This document shows, piece by piece, positions 8,585 to 19,242 of a DNA stretch of 64,000 nucleotides. The stretch is taken from contig JAIKZG010000032.1 in the NCBI GenBank assembly GCA_024682415.1, positions 117,507 to 181,506 on the forward strand, written 5' to 3'. The stretch is from Prevotella sp. GTDB lineage: Bacteria > Bacteroidota > Bacteroidia > Bacteroidales > Bacteroidaceae. A program made the translations under genes and the position numbers. The number at the start of each line of letters is the position of its first letter. The first letter of the stretch is position 1. The notes beneath the pieces were generated by a model. That model was not told the DNA's origin, did not search any database, and saw only the letters and a program-made list of their open reading frames with translations.

Positions 8585-11500
8585 TTATTTCTTATCTGCC
8601 TTTACTTGCTTTCTTTTTCGTCCGAATAAATCACGAAGATTAACAAAATCTTTCTTTATAATCAGACCTATTCCCTGAGTATTCATGCTGTTTTTAGTGA
8701 AATATCTGTCATTAGTCTTATTATACACATTAATGCTCAGATTGCCGTTAGGACGCAAAAGATAGCGCAAATCAAAATCGCCAATGAAAGAAGTAGTGGC
8801 ATTGGCATTATCACGATAACCAAACTGTCCGCTGAAGAGCAGACGGTTGTTTAACATTCTTCCGCTCAACAATCCCTCATATTCAGCATTATTGAAACCT
8901 TCTGTACCTGTGGAAATATTCGCGCCGAAATTCCAATTAGAATTGTTTATCACAGTGCTCAACACAGAGTTAAGCTGCTGGCTGAGAGTTCCGCTCAACA
9001 AGCTCTGCATAGCAAGAGATGTCTGGCTTTGCTGCTGTGCGTCCTCTATCTGTGAATTGTTAGAACCCTGCGTATAGAATCTTCCTACAGCAAGCAAATA
9101 AACCACTTGCTGGCTTATTTTCTCCTCGCTATTCATCAAATTCATCACCATCTGTTTAACATCGTTGTTCACGTTAGGCATATCAAGGCTGAAATCCACT
9201 TTCGGAGCACGTGGCATACCGCTTATATTCATAAGGCAATTCACTCGGATATTGCTGTTAGCGAAAGAATTACCAATCTTCAAATCTGCCAGACTGACAC
9301 CATTCACTGTATAAGAAGCCTGCAAATTAAGCGCTGCGTTATATGGGTCACCGCCAAACGCAATAGTGCCGCCGTTCATAAAGCGAAAATCCTTCTTTAT
9401 GATATTCTGTATGGTAAGCTTATACACACCATACATTACATTATAATTTCCATAAATATCAAATGCGCCCTTATTATAATACGACGCGCGCAACACACCA
9501 TTGCCATTCAATGAAATGTAGTCGCCTGTCTGATTATCCATTATGAGCTTAAGAGTAAGATCCGGCGTACTATTAATAAGAAAATTAATGTGCATATCCG
9601 AAGGAATATCTATCTCAGGTCTTGGAATTCTCACATTATTAATATCAGCGCTTGCTGAATCCTTACGCACACTCCAATGAATAAAATCATTATTGCTAAG
9701 CATGGCATTTGAGCCAGGCACATTATACACAAACTGAGAACCTTTGCATGGAGTGGCCTCAATATCCATATTTATTTCTCCGCTACGTCCCTGAATACGA
9801 CATGTGCCATCTACGTATGCCGTGCCATAATATGTGTTGTCGCCAAAAGAATGAGTATCAAATGCCAATAGGTTATTAGCGTCAATATTGATATTATATT
9901 TCATTCTCGCAAGATTGTCATGGCGAATATTGCCGTTCACGATACCGAGATTGCCGTTTCTGTCATATACGGAATCACGCTGGAGAGCGATATTATGATA
10001 TGAGCACACAATAGAATCGTTCATTAATGTGTAAACAGTATTGAGTGGCTTTATTCTCAGTGAGCCATTAGCCACAAGCGTACCCATAAGATTTATATCA
10101 TGACTTAAATCACCCACCAAATGCACATCGCCATTGCAGCGCAGATTCACATTATCCATAAAGCCACACATGCTCTGCAAAAAAGCTGCATTAGTGCCAT
10201 TGGCATTTATGTCGAGGTCAATATAATTACGCGACGGCGAAACGAAACCATTTACAAGAGTGTATTTATTTTCTCCCTCATTGGCTATTGCCTTTATGTC
10301 TATCTGCTTTTCATGCGGATTCCATCCCACATTGGCAGTCAGCACGCCAAGATGACCTTTCTGGAAAGTGAAATTCTCCACTTTCACATCAGCGTCTGCC
10401 TGTGGCTTGGTGAATACGGAAGAAATACTGCCATGACCTGTAATATGACCACCGAAACTTACCGACTTAAAATTAATCAAATCAAGAATATATTCCACGT
10501 CAAGATCCTTGAAATCTACATTCAGCGCATCATTCTCGCTCTTTGTCGCCAAACCACTGATATACAGATATTGTTCACCATGCTTAATAGAGAAGTTGTC
10601 CACATCAATATGATTTTGACGATAAACAACATTAGATGGCTGCACGCTCCACACTGTATCACCCACCATAATATCAGACGGCAAGAACGAAACATAAGCA
10701 GTAGAACGTCCCTCCCTATCCTTCTTGAATTGAGAAACGAGCTGCACTTCTCCCCTCAGCAAAGGAGTTTTATGATTATTAAATCCCAACTGAGTGAAAA
10801 GACGGTTGCCTGCTGCGGAAGAATGAAGCTGCAAGGTTGTGCCGCGTCTGTCGCCCTGAGCAGATGTCGTAATTCTCGCGTCCGCATAAAGAGTGTCATT
10901 AGGCGAAGAAAGATTAAAATAGAAATTGCTGAACCTTGACTTACCATAAGAGAATTCAGGCACGGAAGCAGTAATATTCGTCTTGCCTGCCACATCGCTG
11001 AAAGAACCATACAGTCGCAATGGCTGATTCAGATTAAGAGGAACATTAAACAGATGGTTAAGCCAATCTGTTTTTGCTATCGTAGCGTCAATATTGAAAT
11101 TGTTGTTATCCGTACGCCTCATGCGTGGCAGCCCAGGGATAGTAGGAAGTTTGCTTCCTATAAGATTTATAAAGCTCTGCGCAAGAGTAGAATAATCATA
11201 TCTACCAGTGAGATAAACCTTGCCGAAATCGCTGTTCATCAACAGATAATGAATTCCTTTATTATATCCCGCCCTTACGCTAAGCGAATCGAGAGAATAC
11301 TCCTCATCCTGCCTTACAGAACGGAAATCAGAAATGCGCAATAATCCATTAGAAGTATCTATCTTTCTGCCTGAGAAATCTGCATCGGCATTGAATGAGA
11401 ATGTCGTGCCATTCCACATCTTAACCAATCCCAAAGCAAAAGGATTAAGTCGCGCGACATTAAGCTGCATCTTAACCTTTGGATTTTGAGTATTGAGCAA

Positions 11501-13108
11501 TCCTTGTACTTGCAATTTCGCATAGATGTCGTCAATATCAAGTTTGCCCTGTGCTATACCTTTTATATATGAGCCGTTTACACTGATATTACGATAAGAG
11601 TAATTATTATAATCAATACGCGAAACAAGTCCATCAACCTTTATATCCGGCAATTTCGTTCCCACCATGCCGTTAATATTCAGCTTTGCCGAAAGAATTC
11701 CGAAATGATTGTCGGCAAGAATTTTGCCGAGCATGATACCATTTGTCTGGAAATGTCCCTGTATTCTGTTTCCGCTCTTACCCATATACAGCGACGCGCC
11801 ACCTGCATCTGTATCAAGCACACCTCTCACTGCAATGTTTCTGCCACTACCGCCTATTCCGCCTACATATTTGATATTACCAAGACGAAGTACCTCATTC
11901 GGCATTTTTAGGCGCGCTCCGAAATTCTGCGCAAACTTTTCTATTTCATTTGCCGAAAGATGCAAATTTCTCACATTGGCATACCATCTGACGCCAGAAT
12001 CCACATTTGTGGCTGAGCCTTCTGCCATGAGAGTGATACCGCCATTCTCTGTATTGACAGATATATTTTTCACACGCAGAGAAGTACTCGTTCCACTGAA
12101 ATTTGAATGCAGATTTATCCTGCTTCTGAATGTTTTCAGTTCGGGCACGAAGCATTGCAAATCAGCCAATGTCACAGATGAAGGTAAGACACCGCCCTCA
12201 TACTGCAAAGACGGCATGAGAAATTTATCCTTATCAAAAGAATAAGAAGCGCGTATATCGCTGAGATAAACCTCCGTATTAGGAAGTCGAAGATGGAAAT
12301 CTGCCAATAAAGCCTCTTTCTTATTCGCTGTAAACCTGAAAGAAAGGTCTTTAACATTAAGCCCCGAAGCTTCCCTCAACGAAAATCTCTTCACATTCAA
12401 ATCCACAGTATCTTCTTTCAGAGTATTAAGCATTAAATGCGCGCTTAAATCAGAAACATGTAAATGATTAACAGAGAACGTTTTATACTTTGAAGGAATA
12501 TCATGTCTATCCCAATTTACAGAACCATGTCTTATTATAATCGAACCAATACGAATATCTAAAGGTGTCTTAGCTTCTGTCGTATCCTTTGAAGCAAGAG
12601 CATCAATAACAAACTGGAAATTAGGCTTTGCCGTGGCATTTTCCTTATAAAGATTGGCTCGCATTCCAAAAAGCTGAGCCGACGAAATAGAGACACGCCC
12701 TTGCAGAAGTGGAACAATATCAATGTTCACCGACATACGCGTAGCGTCAAACATAGGCTTATCTTTCTGATCAAGAATATGCACATCGTCGATAATAAGT
12801 CGATTAAGAAAGCCCACATCTACCCTACCTATGCTCACTCGTGTGTGAAAAGTTTCACCAATGAGTTTGCTCACTTCATGCCCAATAAGACATTGCACCG
12901 GCGCGATATGCGTCAATGCAACGAGCAAAAAATATAGACCCGCGAGGGTCCATATTGCAGAGTTAAGTATCTTTCGTAATTTCTTCAGCCTAATAAGGGA
13001 ATTTAAAAATCTGTGCAAATATACATTTTTTTTATGTGTAATAAAAATAAAACGCCCATTATTAGGATATATAAGCGCATTTTTTGCTATCTTTGTATCG
13101 TGAAACAA
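8585..13108 (-). CDS. tamB: TamB-like translocation/assembly module inner-membrane protein
   Basis: About 1,470-1,507 residues. A single N-terminal membrane segment (LNSAIWTLAGLYFLLVALTHI) is followed by a very long beta-rich, AsmA/TamB-type repeat region and a C-terminal TamB (DUF490) domain near the end. Such proteins form periplasm-spanning lipid-transfer or outer-membrane-assembly conduits. Start choice is uncertain. ATG at 13108 is the only upstream ATG, but it lies inside the divergent nqr promoter and upstream of a minus-strand -7 box at 13016-13023. Protein-like sequence begins at codon 12988, a CTG that opens LKKLRKILNS. The true start is probably near 12988 with a non-ATG codon. The function is inferred from family. 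Confidence 0.88.
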   Translation of the reverse strand: MFHDTKIAKNALIYPNNGRFIFITHKKNVYLHRFLNSLIRLKKLRKILNSAIWTLAGLYFLLVALTHIAPVQCLIGHEVSKLIGETFHTRVSIGRVDVGFLNRLIIDDVHILDQKDKPMFDATRMSVNIDIVPLLQGRVSISSAQLFGMRANLYKENATAKPNFQFVIDALASKDTTEAKTPLDIRIGSIIIRHGSVNWDRHDIPSKYKTFSVNHLHVSDLSAHLMLNTLKEDTVDLNVKRFSLREASGLNVKDLSFRFTANKKEALLADFHLRLPNTEVYLSDIRASYSFDKDKFLMPSLQYEGGVLPSSVTLADLQCFVPELKTFRSRINLHSNFSGTSTSLRVKNISVNTENGGITLMAEGSATNVDSGVRWYANVRNLHLSANEIEKFAQNFGARLKMPNEVLRLGNIKYVGGIGGSGRNIAVRGVLDTDAGGASLYMGKSGNRIQGHFQTNGIMLGKILADNHFGILSAKLNINGMVGTKLPDIKVDGLVSRIDYNNYSYRNISVNGSYIKGIAQGKLDIDDIYAKLQVQGLLNTQNPKVKMQLNVARLNPFALGLVKMWNGTTFSFNADADFSGRKIDTSNGLLRISDFRSVRQDEEYSLDSLSVRAGYNKGIHYLLMNSDFGKVYLTGRYDYSTLAQSFINLIGSKLPTIPGLPRMRRTDNNNFNIDATIAKTDWLNHLFNVPLNLNQPLRLYGSFSDVAGKTNITASVPEFSYGKSRFSNFYFNLSSPNDTLYADARITTSAQGDRRGTTLQLHSSAAGNRLFTQLGFNNHKTPLLRGEVQLVSQFKKDREGRSTAYVSFLPSDIMVGDTVWSVQPSNVVYRQNHIDVDNFSIKHGEQYLYISGLATKSENDALNVDFKDLDVEYILDLINFKSVSFGGHITGHGSISSVFTKPQADADVKVENFTFQKGHLGVLTANVGWNPHEKQIDIKAIANEGENKYTLVNGFVSPSRNYIDLDINANGTNAAFLQSMCGFMDNVNLRCNGDVHLVGDLSHDINLMGTLVANGSLRIKPLNTVYTLMNDSIVCSYHNIALQRDSVYDRNGNLGIVNGNIRHDNLARMKYNINIDANNLLAFDTHSFGDNTYYGTAYVDGTCRIQGRSGEINMDIEATPCKGSQFVYNVPGSNAMLSNNDFIHWSVRKDSASADINNVRIPRPEIDIPSDMHINFLINSTPDLTLKLIMDNQTGDYISLNGNGVLRASYYNKGAFDIYGNYNVMYGVYKLTIQNIIKKDFRFMNGGTIAFGGDPYNAALNLQASYTVNGVSLADLKIGNSFANSNIRVNCLMNISGMPRAPKVDFSLDMPNVNNDVKQMVMNLMNSEEKISQQVVYLLAVGRFYTQGSNNSQIEDAQQQSQTSLAMQSLLSGTLSQQLNSVLSTVINNSNWNFGANISTGTEGFNNAEYEGLLSGRMLNNRLLFSGQFGYRDNANATTSFIGDFDLRYLLRPNGNLSINVYNKTNDRYFTKNSMNTQGIGLIIKKDFVNLRDLFGRKRKQVKADKK
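13016..13023 (-). promoter_or_regulatory. possible -7 box for tamB
   Basis: Minus-strand TATATTTG would start transcription near 13009, only about 20 bases before the CTG at 12988. No clear TTG partner is seen. Confidence 0.45.
13088..13095 (+). promoter_or_regulatory. -7 box of the nqr operon
   Basis: TATCTTTG lies about 198 bases before nqrA, giving a long AT-rich leader (13100-13292) in which I see no gene or obvious structure. Confidence 0.6.
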
Positions 13109-13292
13109 AATTTGTACTAAATTTTATAAAACAAGATAAACAACGACTACCCTTACATATATAATCCATTAAGGATAACTACTTCCACAAGCGCTAAGAA
13201 GACTTCAATTATACTCTTACAAACTCTCGACATACATAACGAATTAACAATCAACGAAATATATAATAACTACTTATATACATATATAACTT

Positions 13293-14660
13293 ATGACAAA
13301 CGTAATAAAATTACGGAAAGGCTTAAACATCAATCTGAAAGGAAAAGCCAAATCTGCATGCCAAGCTATCAAGCTAAGCAGAGAATATGGACTTATTCCC
13401 GACGGCTTTGAAGGCATTACGCCCAAGGTGGTAGTAAATGTCGGCGACCGAATAATGGCCGGTGATGCCTTGTTCGTAAACAAGAAAAGTCCTGAAGTGA
13501 AGTTCGCTTCGCCTGTAAGTGGTGTCGTCGCGACTGTTGAACGCGGAGAAAGAAGAAAAGTGCTCTGCGTAAAAATTGAAGCCGACGAAACAATTCAATA
13601 CCATGATTATGGGAAACACAATCTCGCTGAAATGAACGGCGACGACGTAAAGCACCTTTTACTCGATGCTGGATTGTTTGGCTACATCAATCAATTGCCT
13701 TACGCCATCTCCACCACTCCAGACACAACGCCCAAAGGAATTTTCGTATCTGCATTGAGAGATATGCCGTTAGCTGCTGATTTTGAAGTGGAACTTAAAG
13801 GCAACGAGAATGATTTTCAGACTGGTCTTACCGCACTGTCAAAGATTGCCCAAACACATCTTGGAATAGGTGCGAGCCAAAATGCAGAAGCATTGAGAAA
13901 CGCGAAAGACGTGGATATTACAGTTTTCGACGGTCCATGTCCTGCCGGAAACGTAGGCGTACAAATCAATCACATTTCACCGGTAAACAAAGGTGAAATA
14001 GTATGGACAGTAGACCCGTCTGCCGTTATCTTCTTCGGACGACTATTAAACACAGGCAAAGTAGACCTAAGACGCAAGATTGCTCTTGCCGGAAGCATGG
14101 TAAACGACCCTCAATATTATGAAGTGATTATCGGTACTCCTATCGTAGACCTTGTAGGAGGAAAAATAAAGAGCGACAATCGCCCAAGAATAATCAATGG
14201 TAATCCTTTGACAGGCAAGAAAATAGAATCAGGCGCGACTACTCAGACTCAATATCTGCTGCCACACGCATCAGAAGTGACCGTTATTCCCGAAGGCAAT
14301 GAAGCCGATGAAATGCTCGGCTGGGCAATGCCTCGCGCAAACATGTTCTCCACACATCACAGCTATTTATCATGGCTTTTCGGAAAGAAACGCGAATATG
14401 ATATCGACGCTCGCGTAAAAGGAGGAGAACGCCACATGATAATGAGCGGAGAATATGATAAAGTGCTTCCTATGGATATCTATGGCGAGTATCTTATAAA
14501 AGCCATTATCGCAGGAGATATTGACCGCCAGGAGCAGCTGGGCATTTACGAAGTTTCGCCTGAAGATTTTGCATTGGCAGAGTTCGTGGATTCCTCGAAG
14601 CTGGAATTGCAGCACATTGTAAGACAAGGACTTAACACATTACGCAAAGAAAATGAATAA
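13293..14660 (+). CDS. nqrA: Na+-translocating NADH:quinone reductase subunit A
   Basis: 455 residues. The cytoplasmic subunit of the Na+-NQR complex, which couples NADH oxidation to quinone reduction and Na+ export. Recognisable are the N-terminal LRKGLNINLKGKA, the lipoyl-like segment PKVVVNVGDRIMAGDALF, and central FDGPCPAGNVGVQINHISPV. The start at 13293 gives the usual N-terminus. It is first in a six-gene operon and overlaps nqrB by 8 bases. Confidence 0.95.
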   Translation: MTNVIKLRKGLNINLKGKAKSACQAIKLSREYGLIPDGFEGITPKVVVNVGDRIMAGDALFVNKKSPEVKFASPVSGVVATVERGERRKVLCVKIEADETIQYHDYGKHNLAEMNGDDVKHLLLDAGLFGYINQLPYAISTTPDTTPKGIFVSALRDMPLAADFEVELKGNENDFQTGLTALSKIAQTHLGIGASQNAEALRNAKDVDITVFDGPCPAGNVGVQINHISPVNKGEIVWTVDPSAVIFFGRLLNTGKVDLRRKIALAGSMVNDPQYYEVIIGTPIVDLVGGKIKSDNRPRIINGNPLTGKKIESGATTQTQYLLPHASEVTVIPEGNEADEMLGWAMPRANMFSTHHSYLSWLFGKKREYDIDARVKGGERHMIMSGEYDKVLPMDIYGEYLIKAIIAGDIDRQEQLGIYEVSPEDFALAEFVDSSKLELQHIVRQGLNTLRKENE

Positions 14661-15819
14661 ACTATTTAAGAAATATATAGACCACTTGCGTCCTAATTTC
14701 TCAGAAGGCGGAAAACTTCATGCGCTGAACAGCGTTTTTGAAGGTTTTGAGTCTTTTCTTTTTGTACCTAACACTACTTCAAGAAACGGCACAAGCATTC
14801 ACGATGCCATCGACTCAAAACGCATAATGAGCGTTGTGGTGCTTGCCCTTATTCCGGCATTATTGTTCGGAATGTATAACATAGGTTATCAGAACTGGAT
14901 TGCAGCCGGAAAGCCAGTAGAGGAAGGCTTTTTTGAAATGTTCTTCTTCGGCATGCTTGCCCTTCTTCCTAAAATCATAGTAAGCTATGTAGTAGGTTTG
15001 GGCATTGAATTTGCGTGGGCACAGTGGAAAGGTGAAGAGATTCAGGAAGGATATCTTGTTACCGGTATTCTCATTCCGCTTATAATTCCTGTCACCACTC
15101 CTTATTGGATATTGATATTGGCGATAGCATTTTCCGTAATCTTCTGCAAAGAGATATTCGGAGGCACAGGTATGAACATTTTCAATCCTGCTATATGCGC
15201 GCGCGCATTCCTATTCTTCTCTTATCCTTCTACAATGACAGGCGATTCTGTATGGGTAAGCCCTCATTCTATTTTCGGTCTTGGCAATGAACTGCCCGAC
15301 GGATTCACCATGGCTACCCCACTCGGTAATATCGCTCAGAATGCGGATGTAAACTGTTCGTTAAGCGACATGATTTTAGGATTTATCCCCGGTTCTGTGG
15401 GTGAAACTTCTGTAATTGCTATCGGCATTGGCGCATTGATATTGTTGTGGACAGGCATTGCGAGCTGGAAGACAATGGGCAGCGTGTTTGCCGGAGGAAT
15501 ATTGATGTCGCTATTGTTCTCATCATTGGGAATGACCCCTATTTCATGGTATGAACATATCATTCTCGGTGGTTTCTGCTTTGGAGCAGTATTCATGGCT
15601 ACCGACCCAGTGACATCTGCACGCACTGAAACAGGAAAATACTTCTATGGTTTCTTCATCGGAGCGATGGCTATCATCATAAGAGTGATGAACCCTGGCT
15701 ACCCTGAAGGCATGATGCTTGCCATATTATTCGGCAACATGCTTGCACCTCTCATCGACTATTGTGTGGTAGAGCGCAACATAAGCAAGCGCATGAAACG
15801 TTTAACTAAAAACAAATAG
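14653..15819 (+). CDS. nqrB: Na+-NQR subunit B
   Basis: 388 residues. An integral membrane subunit with about ten hydrophobic segments and covalently bound FMN. The FMN-attachment threonine is probably T222 in DGFTMATPLGN. The family usually has SGAT at this site, so here the serine and glycine are replaced but the Thr is kept. GTGMNIFNPAICARAF is a strong family motif. The start overlaps the nqrA end, consistent with translational coupling. Confidence 0.95.
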   Translation: MNKLFKKYIDHLRPNFSEGGKLHALNSVFEGFESFLFVPNTTSRNGTSIHDAIDSKRIMSVVVLALIPALLFGMYNIGYQNWIAAGKPVEEGFFEMFFFGMLALLPKIIVSYVVGLGIEFAWAQWKGEEIQEGYLVTGILIPLIIPVTTPYWILILAIAFSVIFCKEIFGGTGMNIFNPAICARAFLFFSYPSTMTGDSVWVSPHSIFGLGNELPDGFTMATPLGNIAQNADVNCSLSDMILGFIPGSVGETSVIAIGIGALILLWTGIASWKTMGSVFAGGILMSLLFSSLGMTPISWYEHIILGGFCFGAVFMATDPVTSARTETGKYFYGFFIGAMAIIIRVMNPGYPEGMMLAILFGNMLAPLIDYCVVERNISKRMKRLTKNK

Positions 15820-15829
15820 TATAGAAGCT

Positions 15830-16537
15830 ATGAAACTGAATACAAACAATAATTCCTACACGATAGTTTATTCTGCCGTTGTAGTGCTTATCGTAGCATT
15901 TCTTTTGGCTTTCGTTTTTCAGGCTTTGAAACCTGCCCAGGACGCCAACGTGGCTCTTGACAAGAAGAAGCAGATACTCTATGCGCTCAACATAAGAGGC
16001 ATAAGCGATGATATAGCCAACAAGAAATACGCCGAAGTTGTGATTTCAGACGATGTACTCGACAAAGACGGCAACATCAAAGAGCAAGGCAAGAAAGGCG
16101 CTGAAAGCGTAGGCTTTAATGAGCTGAGCAGCCAAGCCCCAAAGTCAGGCGACTACGTTATATTTCAATGCAAGGTAGACGGCAAGACAAAATATGTGAT
16201 ACCTGTTTACGGTATGGGATTGTGGGGCCCTATCAACGGCTACATAGCAATCAATGAAGACAAGTCTACCGTGTTCGGAGCTTACTTCAATCATGAAGGC
16301 GAAACAGCCGGTCTTGGAGCTGAAATCAAAGACAACGCTGAGTGGCAAAAGAAATTTATCGGCAAGCACCTGTTTAAAGCCGACAATCGCGATGCTATAG
16401 CATTAAGCGTTGTAAAGAAGATAAGCGACGCAGACACTCAGGTGGATGCCGTTACGGGCGCTACTCTCACAAGCAACGGAGTGAGCGAGATGCTGAGTGA
16501 AGGCTTGCAGCCTTATCTTAAATTCTTAAACAAATAA
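15830..16537 (+). CDS. nqrC: Na+-NQR subunit C
   Basis: 235 residues. One N-terminal membrane helix (about 12-32) precedes a periplasmic FMN domain. The covalent FMN site is visible as D206-AVTGAT-LT with T212 the acceptor; attachment needs the flavin transferase ApbE, which is not in this window. YGMGLWGPINGYIA and GETAGLGAEI are family motifs. The gap after nqrB is 10 bases. Confidence 0.95.
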   Translation: MKLNTNNNSYTIVYSAVVVLIVAFLLAFVFQALKPAQDANVALDKKKQILYALNIRGISDDIANKKYAEVVISDDVLDKDGNIKEQGKKGAESVGFNELSSQAPKSGDYVIFQCKVDGKTKYVIPVYGMGLWGPINGYIAINEDKSTVFGAYFNHEGETAGLGAEIKDNAEWQKKFIGKHLFKADNRDAIALSVVKKISDADTQVDAVTGATLTSNGVSEMLSEGLQPYLKFLNK

Positions 16538-16564
16538 GCATATCACAATAATACATATATAATT

Positions 16565-17194
16565 ATGGCATTATTCTCAAAACAAAATAAAGAGGCATTT
16601 CTCAACCCTCTGAATCTCGACAATCCTATCTTGGTTCAAGTGTTGGGTATATGCAGTGCCTTAGCGGTAACGTCGCAGCTAAAGCCAGCGATAGTAATGG
16701 GTTTGGCGGTAACGGTGATTACGGCATTCTCTAATTTCATCGTTTCATGTATAAGAAACACTATCCCTAACCGCATACGCATCATCATTCAGCTTGTTGT
16801 GGTAGCAGCATTGGTTACCATAGTAAGCCAGGTGCTAAAGGCTGTAGCCTATGACGTGAGCGTACAGCTGTCGGTATATGTAGGCTTGATTATCACCAAC
16901 TGTATTCTTATGGGTCGTCTTGAAGCCTTCGCCATGAGCAACAAGCCATGGCCATCATTCCTCGACGGACTTGGCAACGGCTTAGGCTACGCTCTGATAC
17001 TTATCGTAGTAGGCGCGTTTCGTGAATTCTTCGGAAGAGGTTCGCTTTTAGGCATTCAGATTATTCCCGACGGTTTCTATCAGATGGGATATATCAACAA
17101 CGGCATGATGACAATGCCTGCCATGGCGCTGATATTAATAGGCTGCGTAATTTGGGTACACAGAGCATATTTTTATAAAGAAGAAAACAAATAA
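16565..17194 (+). CDS. nqrD: Na+-NQR subunit D
   Basis: 209 residues with about six membrane segments. NqrD and NqrE are homologous, inverted membrane subunits that share an intramembrane iron centre. Family motifs are [17 protein letters not shown] near the N-terminus and [24 protein letters not shown]. The reading follows nqrC by 27 bases. Confidence 0.95.
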   Translation: MALFSKQNKEAFLNPLNLDNPILVQVLGICSALAVTSQLKPAIVMGLAVTVITAFSNFIVSCIRNTIPNRIRIIIQLVVVAALVTIVSQVLKAVAYDVSVQLSVYVGLIITNCILMGRLEAFAMSNKPWPSFLDGLGNGLGYALILIVVGAFREFFGRGSLLGIQIIPDGFYQMGYINNGMMTMPAMALILIGCVIWVHRAYFYKEENK

Positions 17195-17221
17195 CTCATT
17201 TAGGAGGAACAGACAAACGAT

Positions 17222-17848
17222 ATGGAACATATAATTAATTTATTTTTCAGGTCTATTTTCGTAGACAACATGATATTCGCGTTCTTCCTTGGCATGTGTT
17301 CTTACCTTGCCGTGAGTAAGAATGTGAAGACATCTTTGGGGCTTGGCATGGCAGTCACCTTTGTGCTGCTCATAACAGTGCCCGTAGATTATCTTTTGCA
17401 GACTAAAGTGCTTGGCGCCGACTGCCTGATAGAAGGAGTAGATTTGAGCTACCTCAGCTTCATTCTCTTCATCGCCGTTATCGCCGGCATTGTTCAGATA
17501 GTGGAAATGGCAGTTGAAAGATACGCCCCGTCGCTTTACGCGGCATTAGGAATATTCCTTCCGCTTATTGCCGTAAACTGTGCCATCATGGGCGCTTCGT
17601 TGTTCATGCAGCAACGCATAGGCATGGATCCGTCTTCCACTCAGGCTATCACAAGCGTATGGGACAGCATTGCCTATGCCATTGGCAGCGGACTTGGCTG
17701 GACTCTCGCCATTGTAGCTCTCGGAGCGATACGCGAAAAGATGCAATATTCCGATGTGCCTCGCCCATTGCAGGGAATAGGTATCACCTTCATCACTGTC
17801 GGACTTATGGCGATGGCGATGATGTGTTTCAGCGGACTGAAGCTATAA
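17222..17848 (+). CDS. nqrE: Na+-NQR subunit E
   Basis: 208 residues with six hydrophobic segments, homologous to NqrD. It starts [17 protein letters not shown] and contains [13 protein letters not shown] and [14 protein letters not shown], whose cysteines belong to the conserved intramembrane cluster region. An AGGAGG-like purine stretch precedes the ATG, unusual in a phylum that mostly lacks Shine-Dalgarno sites. Confidence 0.95.
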   Translation: MEHIINLFFRSIFVDNMIFAFFLGMCSYLAVSKNVKTSLGLGMAVTFVLLITVPVDYLLQTKVLGADCLIEGVDLSYLSFILFIAVIAGIVQIVEMAVERYAPSLYAALGIFLPLIAVNCAIMGASLFMQQRIGMDPSSTQAITSVWDSIAYAIGSGLGWTLAIVALGAIREKMQYSDVPRPLQGIGITFITVGLMAMAMMCFSGLKL

Positions 17849-17909
17849 ACCATACTTTATTAAAAGATAAGTATCTTCTTACTTTATTTATAATAAGACA
17901 TATCAAAAT

Positions 17910-19178
17910 ATGAATTTCATAACAGCAAGTATATTGGTGTTTCTTGCCACGATATTGATTTTGGTTATGATATTGCTCATTGCCAAGAAATATCTATCGC
18001 CGAGCGGAAATGTCAACATCGTTATCAACGACGATAAAACAATATCTGTAGCTCAAGGCGCGTCTCTCCTTTCCACATTGGCAGAACACGGAGTGCATTT
18101 AGCTTCTGCCTGCGGTGGTAAGGGCAGCTGCGGACAATGCAAAGTGCAGGTAATGGAAGGCGGTGGCGAAGTACTCGACACAGAGAAACCCCACTTCACT
18201 CGCAAGCAGATAAAAGACCATTGGCGTCTGGGATGTCAGTGCAAAGTGAAAGGCGACTTGAAGATAAAAGTACCTGAAAGCGTGCTTGGAGTAAAAGAAT
18301 GGGAATGCACCGTCATTTCCAACAAGAATGTATCTTCATTCATCAAAGAGTTTAAGGTGCAGCTTCCTCCTGGCGAGCACATGGATTTCGTGCCAGGTTC
18401 TTACGCACAGATACAAATCCCTGCTTACGACTGCATAGACTACGACAAAGACTTCTCAAAAGAAGACATCGGCGAGGAATATATCGGAGCATGGGAAAAA
18501 TTCAATATCCTTTCGTTGAAGGCCCACAACCCAGAAGCTACAGTGCGTGCCTATTCTATGGCCAACTATCCTGCTGAGGGCGATGTGATAACCCTTACAG
18601 TGCGTATTGCCTCTACCCCATTCTTGCCACGTCCACAAGTAGGCTTTATGGATGTGCCTACAGGTATCGCTTCTTCCTACATCTTCTCTCGCAAACCTGG
18701 CGACAAAGTGATAATGAGCGGCCCTTATGGTGATTTCCACCCTGTATTCGACTCAAAGAAAGAGATGATATGGATAGGCGGTGGCGCTGGTATGGCACCT
18801 TTGCGCTCACAAATCATGCACATGCTTCGCACTCTCAACACCCGCGACCGTGAAATGCACTATTTCTATGGCGCGCGCTCATTGTCGGAAGCATTCTTCA
18901 TTGAGGATTTCAGAGCTTTGGAAAAGGAATATCCTAACTTCCATTTCCATCTTGCCCTCGACCGCCCAGACCCTAAGGCTGATGAAGCCGGCGAACCTTA
19001 CACAGCTGGATTTGTACACCAAGTGCTCTATGAAACCTATTTGAAGAATCATGAAGCACCAGAAGATATTGAATACTATCTCTGTGGCCCTCCAATGATG
19101 AGCAAATCAGTACAAGATTTGCTTTATAATCTTGGCGTTGAGGATGAAAACATCCGTTTCGACAACTTCGGAGGATAA
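17910..19178 (+). CDS. nqrF: Na+-NQR subunit F (NADH-oxidising flavoprotein)
   Basis: 422 residues. An N-terminal membrane helix (about 5-25) is followed by a [2Fe-2S] ferredoxin domain (ligands C68, C74, C77 and C109). The FAD domain shows RAYSMANYP and the NAD domain GGGAGMAPLRSQI and YLCGPPMM, with the C-terminal aromatic F in FDNFGG. It is the NADH entry point of the complex and the last gene of the operon; a strong terminator follows 21 bases after the stop. Confidence 0.96.
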   Translation: MNFITASILVFLATILILVMILLIAKKYLSPSGNVNIVINDDKTISVAQGASLLSTLAEHGVHLASACGGKGSCGQCKVQVMEGGGEVLDTEKPHFTRKQIKDHWRLGCQCKVKGDLKIKVPESVLGVKEWECTVISNKNVSSFIKEFKVQLPPGEHMDFVPGSYAQIQIPAYDCIDYDKDFSKEDIGEEYIGAWEKFNILSLKAHNPEATVRAYSMANYPAEGDVITLTVRIASTPFLPRPQVGFMDVPTGIASSYIFSRKPGDKVIMSGPYGDFHPVFDSKKEMIWIGGGAGMAPLRSQIMHMLRTLNTRDREMHYFYGARSLSEAFFIEDFRALEKEYPNFHFHLALDRPDPKADEAGEPYTAGFVHQVLYETYLKNHEAPEDIEYYLCGPPMMSKSVQDLLYNLGVEDENIRFDNFGG

Positions 19179-19199
19179 TTCCAAAACTCCCTTATAAAC

Positions 19200-19239
19200 A
19201 AAACGTGGGTGTATCTTTTTTGATGCACCCACGTTTTTA
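19200..19239 (+). terminator. nqr operon terminator
   Basis: A perfect 12-bp stem pairs 19200-19211 with 19226-19237 and is followed by T residues. Confidence 0.92.
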
Positions 19240-19242
19240 TTT

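Noticed and set aside
8585..13108. Many plus-strand frames of 60-270 codons opposite tamB
   Set aside because: They are shadows in the antisense of a long gene, rich in Ile/His/Cys, with no promoters or recognisable domains.
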